DNA of 53,245 nucleotides from Candidatus Harrisonbacteria bacterium CG10_big_fil_rev_8_21_14_0_10_49_15 (GTDB taxonomy: Bacteria > Patescibacteriota > Minisyncoccia > UBA6257 > 1-14-0-10-44-23): contig PFBD01000020.1 of NCBI GenBank assembly GCA_002773415.1, positions 89,667 through 142,911 of the forward strand. The letters run 5' to 3'. The translations under genes were made by a program, and so were the position numbers. This document shows, one piece after another, positions 45,952 through 53,245 of the stretch. Under the pieces are notes generated by a model. The model had not been told where the DNA came from and made no database searches. It saw only the letters and a list, made by a program, of their open reading frames with translations. The first letter of the stretch is position 1. Each line of letters starts with the position of its first letter.

Positions 45952-47727
45952 ATGACATCAGAAGAAATTCGTTCAAAGTTTTTAGAGTATTTTAAGTCTC
46001 GCGGGCACGCTATTGTGCCGTCTTCCTCTCTGGTGCCGACTGACCCTTCGGTCTTGTTGACTACGGCCGGTATGCAGCAGTTTAAGCCGTATTTTACCGG
46101 CGAGCTGGACCCAGACAAGGATTTTAGTAGTTTGAGTACGGCGAGTATTCAGAAGTGTGTGCGGACTGATGATATTGACGAGGTGGGGGACAGTACGCAC
46201 CTGACATTTTTTGAGATGCTGGGTAACTTTTCTTTTGGGGGCTACTTCAAAAAAGAGGCGATCGCCTTTGCCCATGAGTTTATTACCAAAGAGCTGGATC
46301 TACCTATTTCTTATGTGACTATTTTTGAAGGCAGTCATGGCGTGCCTAAAGATACGGAGTCTAAGGAGATCTGGAAGTCGCTAGGGGTGACTGATATCCG
46401 GGAGGAGGGTATTGGGGATGTTTTCTGGGGGCCGACCGGCACATCCGGCCCATGCGGACCAACAACCGAGATTTATTGTAGAAACGCGGAAGGCGTTGAT
46501 GTGGAGATCTGGAACATTGTTTTTAATCAGTTCTTTTTTGAGGGATCGCGGGAGGAGTTGATTTCCGGAAAAAAGCCGGAAGCGCTTAAGCCTCTTGATA
46601 CTCCCGGTATAGACACTGGCGCCGGATTTGAGCGGTTGGTGACTATAAAGCAAGGAGTTGTAAGCCCGTATGAAACTGATATTTTTCGGGAAACTTTCGC
46701 TAAGATAGAAGAGTTCTCTCAAGGCATTAAACCGCAGGTTGCTCGGATATTCGCGGATCACTTCCGGGCCAGTGTTTTCCTGATAGCCGATGGAGTGCGT
46801 CCTTCCAATAAAGAAGCCGGTTACATTGTCCGGCGCTTAATTCGGAGGATGTTGGCGCATAAGGTGACGCATGACATTCATGGCGACATCTTTACCGCGC
46901 TATTTCCAATCATTAGCCAAAAGTTTGGAATGTACTACCCGGAAGTGAAGGATCCGGAAATTTTGCATGTTCTTCAAGAAGAGTCTGCAAAGTTTGAACT
47001 GGCGGTTGTAACCGGGATCGGGGAACTTAAGCGGCTATCTGCTACCAGTCACCAGCTATCAGCTAGTCAGGCCTTTATGATCAGCTCTACCTATGGCCTG
47101 AACTTTGAGCTGATGAGGGAGATTGCACCGGAGGCGACTAGAGGTGTTACCCAAGAGGCGTTTGAGGCGGAGTTTAAGCAACACCAAGAGATCTCGCGCG
47201 CGGGTATGGAAAAGAAGTTTGGTGGCCACGGACTACTACTAGACACCGGCGAGCTAAAGGCGAAAGACGAAGAGGAGTTGAAGATAGTAACTCGTTTGCA
47301 TACGGCCACGCACTTGATGCAGGCGGCACTGCGAAAGGTGTTGGGTGATGAGGTCCGGCAGGCCGGCTCGGATATTACGGCAGAGCGCACTCGCTTTGAT
47401 TTTCAGTTTGGGCGTAAGGTAACAGCCGATGAACTGGCAAAAGTTGAGGGACTGGTTAATGAGGTTGTCAGTCAAGACTTGCCAATGCAGTATCAGGAAA
47501 TGTCAAAACAGGAAGCTGTCCAAACAGGGGCACTCCACTTTTTCATTGATCGATATCCGGAGACAGTGAAGGTCTACTATGCCGGTCATTCTTTGGACAG
47601 TGCGTTTAGTAAAGAGTTTTGCGGCGGTCCGCATGTGACGCACACCGGGGAAATAGGGAAGTTCCGAATAAAAAAGGAAAGTTCTGTTGGCACCGGTGTT
47701 CGGCGTATTAAGGCGGTGGTGGAATAA
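45952..47727 (+). CDS. alaS: Alanyl-tRNA synthetase, short form lacking the C-terminal C-Ala/DHHA1 region
   Basis: MTSEEIRSKFLEYFKSRGHAIVPSSSLVP; editing motifs HTATHLMQAAL and CGGPHV; ends VGTGVRRIKAVVE. Confidence 0.96.
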   Translation: MTSEEIRSKFLEYFKSRGHAIVPSSSLVPTDPSVLLTTAGMQQFKPYFTGELDPDKDFSSLSTASIQKCVRTDDIDEVGDSTHLTFFEMLGNFSFGGYFKKEAIAFAHEFITKELDLPISYVTIFEGSHGVPKDTESKEIWKSLGVTDIREEGIGDVFWGPTGTSGPCGPTTEIYCRNAEGVDVEIWNIVFNQFFFEGSREELISGKKPEALKPLDTPGIDTGAGFERLVTIKQGVVSPYETDIFRETFAKIEEFSQGIKPQVARIFADHFRASVFLIADGVRPSNKEAGYIVRRLIRRMLAHKVTHDIHGDIFTALFPIISQKFGMYYPEVKDPEILHVLQEESAKFELAVVTGIGELKRLSATSHQLSASQAFMISSTYGLNFELMREIAPEATRGVTQEAFEAEFKQHQEISRAGMEKKFGGHGLLLDTGELKAKDEEELKIVTRLHTATHLMQAALRKVLGDEVRQAGSDITAERTRFDFQFGRKVTADELAKVEGLVNEVVSQDLPMQYQEMSKQEAVQTGALHFFIDRYPETVKVYYAGHSLDSAFSKEFCGGPHVTHTGEIGKFRIKKESSVGTGVRRIKAVVE

Positions 47728-47878
47728 GTATAGTTGGTTTGCGAATAACGAATAGGAAAACGAATCAACGAATTTCCATAAAACATTGGTTGCGATTCGC
47801 TGATTCGCCTGTGTGTATTCGTCATTCGCACACCCTATTTGACATATTTCCCGATATGCGCTATTATCTCCGTACTTT

Positions 47879-48547
47879 ATGGAGAATTTCCTTTTTCAGA
47901 AAACTCAAGAAATAAGCTTTGCCTTACTTAGGGTTTCCGCATATATCCGCCGTTTTGAGCTCCGGAAGAAAATGGAGACTCTGGGCTACCATTTACTGGA
48001 AAATGTCAGTTATGAGAACTATGATCTGGCGCTGACCACGGTTGCGACTATTCGGAACTTTATTGAACTAGCAAAGAATATCTACGAGATAGAGCCGGTT
48101 AACGCTAGGATATTGAATCAGGAGCTTAATACTCTTGCTGAGGAACTGCAAAGGAAAGCGGGGATTGAGGGCGAGTTAGATCTGGAAACAATGTTTTCCG
48201 GAAAAGAGGAAGACTCTTCCCGTAAAGGGGAAAGACCCCCTACTTTAACCAAGGTGTCTGTCCCCATGGAGAATGCGCAAAATAAGGGAAGTGACCCCCG
48301 CGAGCGGCAGGCGCGTATTTTAGAAATGTTGGGAAATCCGGAAACCGGAAGTCTTAGTCTGCGCGAGTTAAGCCGTAATTTTCCGGGCGTAACACCAAGG
48401 ACCATCCGGAACGACTTACGGGAGTTGGTTGAACGTGATCTTATCACCCGAGAAGGTAGTGGTCCGGCGAGCATGTATACCAAGAAGTCGGCGACGCCCG
48501 CTGACCCGACTACGCCACCTGCTCCTAGTGATGTAATAAACTTATAG
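47879..48547 (+). CDS. Four-helix-bundle-like N-terminus plus DeoR-type HTH protein
   Basis: ISFALLRVSAYIRRFELRKKMETLGYHLLE; HTH LRELSRNFPGVTPRTIRNDLRELVERDLI. Confidence 0.6.
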   Translation: MENFLFQKTQEISFALLRVSAYIRRFELRKKMETLGYHLLENVSYENYDLALTTVATIRNFIELAKNIYEIEPVNARILNQELNTLAEELQRKAGIEGELDLETMFSGKEEDSSRKGERPPTLTKVSVPMENAQNKGSDPRERQARILEMLGNPETGSLSLRELSRNFPGVTPRTIRNDLRELVERDLITREGSGPASMYTKKSATPADPTTPPAPSDVINL

Positions 48548-48622
48548 ACATATCGTTTTAAAAGAATAGCTGTTATCCTTTGTATTGTATTGGTATTGTA
48601 TTGTAATTGCGCCTGCCCTCTC

Positions 48623-50542
48623 ATGAAATCACTAAAGAAAATATTTGCGCTTAGCCTTTTGGGAATATCATTGGTTGTTTTTGTCCCTGCGGCCCACGCT
48701 CAGTCTGCTCCGGAGTTGAATGATCAGATTGATGGTCTTTTGGAAGAGATAACGGCCCTGAAGATTCGCTTGGCTGGAGTCAGCGCCACGAGCGACAGTG
48801 TTTCGCCGAGCTGTGAATTTAATCGCAACCTGGCCTTTGGAAGTGTGGGCGAGGATGTGCGTTGTTTACAGCGTTATCTGAATGAGCAGGGTTATCTGCT
48901 GGCCTCTTTCGGTCCGGGTAGTCTTGGCAACGAGACTGCATTCTTTGGTCCTCTGACTAAGGCGGCATTAGTGACGTATCAGACAGATAATGCTGGTACT
49001 ATTTTAGCCCCGCTCGGCTTATCTGTTGGTACGGGCTTTTTTGGTTCTTCTACACAGGCTCATTTGTTGGCGGTGCGTGGCTCATTGGGTGGCGCTACGG
49101 ACATTGAGGCTGTTTCTGATCAGGGCCTGGAGGTGCGTTTAGTTGCCAGACCTGATGGCACTAGCGTTGCCTTGGCAGGTGCCGGGCAAATAACAGCCGG
49201 ACAGTTTTCTTTTACAGCACCAACGTCAACAAACGTCAGCCTTAGCGGTTTGGCTTTTCGTAAGCTGGGCACGCTTTTTGATAGCCAGATTCGGAGTATG
49301 TATCTTGTGGATGTGGCCAGGGGCGAGGTGGTGGCTGAGTTTCAGTCTTTGGCAAGCGGTATAGCGACTTTTTCCAGCTTGAATTTTAATGTGACTGCCG
49401 GAGCGGTGCGAACGCTGGAGCTTCGGTTTGATTTGGCTGGCCAAGTGGTTGGCGGCGAAACTATTGGCTGGGAGCTTACTAGAGTTAATACCGGACTTGA
49501 AAAGAATGTTTCCGGACTCCCGCTTGCGACAGAGTTGCTAACCGTCTCAACTGCTTCTAGTTCTACGATTGCCTCTGTAAGCGTGGCGGCGAACGAAGTG
49601 GCCACTAATCTGGCTGCCGGTACGAATAACGCGCGGGTAGCGCAGTGGATAGCCACGGTTGCGGGTGGGCCGGTCAGTCTTAAGAATCTGACCTTGACCT
49701 TTAGTGGTGACGCTAATCCTTCAGATATTAGAAATTTACGCCTGCTTTTAAACGGTGTTGAAGTTTCCGGTAAGGCGCAGGCCTCTAGTAAAATAAGCTT
49801 TGTTGTTTCCGGTAGCGCGGTCTTAGCTGTGGGTGAAAATACGATTCAGGTGTTTGCGGATATTACCGGCAGTCCGAACAGAACCATGCAGGTAGAGCTT
49901 TCTCAGCCGTATGACGTATACGCATATGACATTACCAATAACTCCGGTGTCGCGGCGGTACTGGTTGGCGACTCTTCCTTAATAACCATTGACTCTGGTG
50001 CGACCCGCTTACAGCTTGCGACTGGCTCACCAACACAGTCTATTCCGGCTGGCGCCTCTGCGGTCACTATCGGGAAGTTTTCCTTGTATGCTGCCGGAGA
50101 GCCGATGCGCGTGAAGTTTTTAGATGCAATGCTAATTCAAGAGGGAAGCTTTGACTGGTCTATAAATACGAATGTAATTGATGACTTGAGTAATATCCGG
50201 TTGATAGATGATGCGGGTAATCAAATAGGAAGCACTATTAGCCGAGTTCTTTCCGGAAGTGGAAGCGGGAAGTGTAGTCTTTTATATGCTTCAATTACCT
50301 GTCACTTTGGTAGCGCGACCGCTCCGCTTGAATATGTGGTTCCGGTGAACACTACTAGAATCTTTTCTTTGCAAGCGGATATCGGGAAGAATACTGATCT
50401 GGAAACTCTTTCCGGAAGCCTTGTTTCCGGAAAGGAAAACCTAGAAGGGCAGGTTTCCTTCCAGATACTTAGTTCTGCCAATGCTGATGCCCCGGTCCGC
50501 TCTGTGAGCTCTGTGATAGAGGATGGTGTAATAAATCCGTAG
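48623..50542 (+). CDS. Secreted protein with peptidoglycan-binding-like domain and beta-rich repeats
   Basis: Signal peptide MKSLKKIFALSLLGISLVVFVPAAHAQ; CLQRYLNEQGYLLASFGPGSLGNETAFFGPLTKAALVTYQ. Confidence 0.75.
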   Translation: MKSLKKIFALSLLGISLVVFVPAAHAQSAPELNDQIDGLLEEITALKIRLAGVSATSDSVSPSCEFNRNLAFGSVGEDVRCLQRYLNEQGYLLASFGPGSLGNETAFFGPLTKAALVTYQTDNAGTILAPLGLSVGTGFFGSSTQAHLLAVRGSLGGATDIEAVSDQGLEVRLVARPDGTSVALAGAGQITAGQFSFTAPTSTNVSLSGLAFRKLGTLFDSQIRSMYLVDVARGEVVAEFQSLASGIATFSSLNFNVTAGAVRTLELRFDLAGQVVGGETIGWELTRVNTGLEKNVSGLPLATELLTVSTASSSTIASVSVAANEVATNLAAGTNNARVAQWIATVAGGPVSLKNLTLTFSGDANPSDIRNLRLLLNGVEVSGKAQASSKISFVVSGSAVLAVGENTIQVFADITGSPNRTMQVELSQPYDVYAYDITNNSGVAAVLVGDSSLITIDSGATRLQLATGSPTQSIPAGASAVTIGKFSLYAAGEPMRVKFLDAMLIQEGSFDWSINTNVIDDLSNIRLIDDAGNQIGSTISRVLSGSGSGKCSLLYASITCHFGSATAPLEYVVPVNTTRIFSLQADIGKNTDLETLSGSLVSGKENLEGQVSFQILSSANADAPVRSVSSVIEDGVINP

Positions 50543-50752
50543 CTGTATCGTTATAAATACCGTAACCAAGTAACTCTCTATGTAGCGTTCCCCCCGCAGC
50601 AAAACATCCTTTGTCATTCCCGCGCAGGCGGGAATCCAAAAAAAGTTTGAGTTATCAACAATAAGACAACTCAAAAGCTGATATACTGATAGCAACCAAG
50701 AACATTTCTGCAAGAACATTTCTGAATACTGCCGTAGTGAGGGCTCGGCACA

Positions 50753-50870
50753 ATCAGAAATACTAAACTCTGTATCTATTCTCCCTTTTCTAAAGGGAGT
50801 ACCCCGAAGGGGGGAGGGATTTCTTTCTGAGTTAGAAAGATCTCCATATACATAGTTTAGTGTTTCTGAT
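50753..50870. repeat. Long inverted repeat (23-bp arms, 2 mismatches) enclosing a CTCCCTTTTCTAAAGGGAG repeat
   Basis: ATCAGAAATACTAAACTCTGTAT (50753-50775) versus ATACATAGTTTAGTGTTTCTGAT (50848-50870). Confidence 0.85.
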
Positions 50871-50873
50871 CTA

Positions 50874-50898
50874 ACTGAGCCTAACCCGCTCAGTTTTT
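50874..50898 (+). terminator. Rho-independent terminator
   Basis: ACTGAGC-CTAACCC-GCTCAGT-TTTT. Confidence 0.75.
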
Positions 50899-51030
50899 AA
50901 TCCAAAAAGGCTTAGGAGGTGTCTCCTCCCGTAGGAGGTGAATCCTCATAAGACAAACAAACTCCAACTCCTAAATTCCCCCAAATATGTTACTAAATTT
51001 ATTCCCAAAACTAAGGTCGATCTTAAATAG

Positions 51031-51057
51031 CTCTTAGTTATTCTAAGAGGTTTTTTT
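51031..51057 (+). terminator. Rho-independent terminator upstream of S-layer-like gene
   Basis: CTCTTAG-TTATT-CTAAGAG-G-TTTTTTT. Confidence 0.8.
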
Positions 51058-51182
51058 GAGAATAAATTTTCTGAAAACGCAACGAGAATCATTTTTATTG
51101 TCATCCTCGGGTTTGACCCGGGGATCTACTAAAAATGAGTCTCAAATTACTAAAACAAACAAATTAAAAAACGAATTTATTT

Positions 51183-53245
51183 ATGAGTACATTAACTCGA
51201 AAAGTTGCCGCCGGTTTTATTACCGCGACAACAGTAATGTCTCTTTCCGGACTTAGCGCGGCTATCGTTCCTGTTGCTCACGCACAGACGAGCGCCGACT
51301 TGCAAGCTCAGATCACTCTTTTGTTGAGTCAGATCGCCACTTTGCAGGCTCAGCTGAACACTGGTGGTAGCTCTAGCGCTGCCTGCACCTTCACCCGCTC
51401 CCTCACAGTGGGTTCAACTGGTCAGGACGTTATGTGCCTCCAGCAGTACTTGAACGGCGCCGGCTTTACGGTTTCCGCTTCTGGTGCTGGTGCTCCGGGT
51501 ATGGAGACGACTTTCTTTGGTTCCCGAACTACAGCAGCTGTTGCCGCTTGGCAGGCCGCTAATGGTGTAGCCCCGGCTGTTGGTTACTTTGGTCCTATTT
51601 CTATGGCCAAGTACACCCAGCTAAACGCTACCGTTGTTGTCCCGCCGGTTGCCGGTGGTGACGATGATGACGACGATGATTCTTCTGACACCAGCCTTCA
51701 GGGCGGTGCCGGTTCTATCACCGACGCTGACTTCATCGCTTCCTTGAACAACGAGGAGGTTGGTGAAAATGAGGAAGATGTTCAGGTTGCCGGTCTTGAA
51801 ATTGAGGCTGGTGAGGACTCTGACATCGAGCTTATTGCCGTAACCTTGGACTTTGATAAGGCTGCGGATCAATCTTCCGGTAACGACGACGACCTCGACG
51901 ACTACGCTGACGAAGTGTCTGTGTGGTTTGATGGTGAAGAGGTTGCTCGTGTTGATGCTAGCGAGTTCAACGACAACAATGGTTATGGCCGAACAGTTTC
52001 CCTGAAGAGTGGTGCGATTATTCGCGCTGACAAGACAGGAGAATTGGTTGTGGCTGTTTCCGGTGTCAAGAACCTTGACTCCTCTAATGCCGCTCAGGCT
52101 TGGGACGTTGCCTTTGAAGCTGTTCGCTTCCGCGACGCTCAGGGCGCTGTGATCACAGAGAGTGACCAGGGCGACATCGACAGCGGTACAGCAGACACCA
52201 CTGCCGTCACGGCTGATGCTGAGCGGGCTTTCACCTTTGAGACCTTTGCTACGGCTTCAGACGTTGAGTTCAAGATTATGTCTGGTTCAGACAGCATCAA
52301 CGACTCTCGCGTGATTGACGTGGACGACACTAACGACACCGACAATGTTGATGTCTTCTCCTTCGTGGTTCGCATTGACGGCACGTCTGACGTTCAGCTT
52401 AAGGACCTGATGCTCAGCTCCACCCACACGGGTACTGCTAACACTTTGGACGACGTCTTCTCCAAGCTAGTCTTGGAAATGGATGGCGTTGTGGTTGGCT
52501 CGGAGAGCTCCTCCTTTGCCGGCGCCACGACTGTTGTCTTTGATGACATTGACACCTGGTTAGAGGCTGGCGAAGATTACAGCTTCACCCTGGTTGGTGA
52601 CATCAATGACACTCAGGCCAGTCAGTTAGTTGATGGTGACACTGTCTACTTCACCTTTGGTGAAACTGAGACCGACAGCACCTTGACTGACATTGAAGAC
52701 GAAAAAGGCGACAACCTCGCCGATGCGGACAAGACTGGCGAAGAGACCAGTGACGCTATCGCCTTCTATGACAATGGCATTGAGATAACGTCATTTAACA
52801 CCACCGGTTCCATCGCTGTTGCGACTGACGGTGTGAACAATGACCGCGTTGAGTTGGTTATGAACTTCACGGTTCACAACTTCGGCGACACGACCTTGTA
52901 CATCCCGAACACTGCTACCAACACCGGTAGTGTGATTTCTACGGGTGTGACAACGACTGCGCCGGGCGTCAGTGAGGGTATTGGTTATGTTGTGCAGAAC
53001 TCTGCTTCAACCAGTGCTGGATCTAACGATATCAGCGCGACGTTGACCGAGGAAGACACGGACCTAACCTTGGGCACCAATGCCTTTGAGTTGAAGGCTG
53101 GTAAGAGTGGTACGTTCACCTTGAAGGTGTCTGTCGCTAACGACGGTACACCGGACTTGACGAACACCACCTTCCGCGCGTTCTTGACTGGTGTCAACTG
53201 GGCGTCTGCAGATGCCGCCAATGGCGACTCTGTATACACCTTTGA
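51183..53245 (+). CDS. Partial S-layer-like protein with signal peptide and PG-binding-like domain (runs off window; absent from ORF track)
   Basis: Translation MSTLTRKVAAGFITATTVMSLSGLSAAIVPVAHAQTSADLQAQITLLLSQIATLQAQL..VMCLQQYLNGAGFTVSASGAGAPGMETTFFGSRTTAAVAAWQAANG; acidic GGDDDDDDDSSD; open to the window end. Confidence 0.85.
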   Translation, partial: MSTLTRKVAAGFITATTVMSLSGLSAAIVPVAHAQTSADLQAQITLLLSQIATLQAQLNTGGSSSAACTFTRSLTVGSTGQDVMCLQQYLNGAGFTVSASGAGAPGMETTFFGSRTTAAVAAWQAANGVAPAVGYFGPISMAKYTQLNATVVVPPVAGGDDDDDDDSSDTSLQGGAGSITDADFIASLNNEEVGENEEDVQVAGLEIEAGEDSDIELIAVTLDFDKAADQSSGNDDDLDDYADEVSVWFDGEEVARVDASEFNDNNGYGRTVSLKSGAIIRADKTGELVVAVSGVKNLDSSNAAQAWDVAFEAVRFRDAQGAVITESDQGDIDSGTADTTAVTADAERAFTFETFATASDVEFKIMSGSDSINDSRVIDVDDTNDTDNVDVFSFVVRIDGTSDVQLKDLMLSSTHTGTANTLDDVFSKLVLEMDGVVVGSESSSFAGATTVVFDDIDTWLEAGEDYSFTLVGDINDTQASQLVDGDTVYFTFGETETDSTLTDIEDEKGDNLADADKTGEETSDAIAFYDNGIEITSFNTTGSIAVATDGVNNDRVELVMNFTVHNFGDTTLYIPNTATNTGSVISTGVTTTAPGVSEGIGYVVQNSASTSAGSNDISATLTEEDTDLTLGTNAFELKAGKSGTFTLKVSVANDGTPDLTNTTFRAFLTGVNWASADAANGDSVYTF

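Overview
This looks like a chromosomal segment of a CPR/Patescibacteria (Parcubacteria-like) bacterium. That placement is inferred from gene content: DUF4012 protein, short AlaRS, archaeal/eukaryotic-type single-chain GlyRS, PG-binding S-layer-like proteins. Most of it is compact housekeeping sequence: parB, topA, dprA, glyA, folD, rplS, recO, glyS, metG, tatD, leuS, mscL, folC, rpmB, dnaG, rpoD, alaS and five tRNAs. I see no rRNA, CRISPR array, transposase or prophage. The main points of interest are: (1) a compact lipid island (14960-20305) with a fused acyl-AMP ligase / ACP / PlsC protein, its own AcpS, CdsA and a CDP-alcohol phosphotransferase; (2) a DOD-type intein splitting the zinc finger of DnaG; (3) three strongly GC-rich ORFan cassettes, each with its own consensus promoter, Shine-Dalgarno and terminator, in a genome whose other genes often look leaderless; (4) a cluster of 36-44 bp near-perfect palindromes; (5) a modular intergenic repeat in which a 20-bp palindrome is present 0, 1 or 2 times, plus five repeat-like in-frame insertions in leuS; (6) a highly structured candidate ncRNA upstream of tatD; (7) a partial S-layer-like CDS (51183-53245) missing from the ORF track. 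All calls come from reading the sequence and translations; no database search was run.
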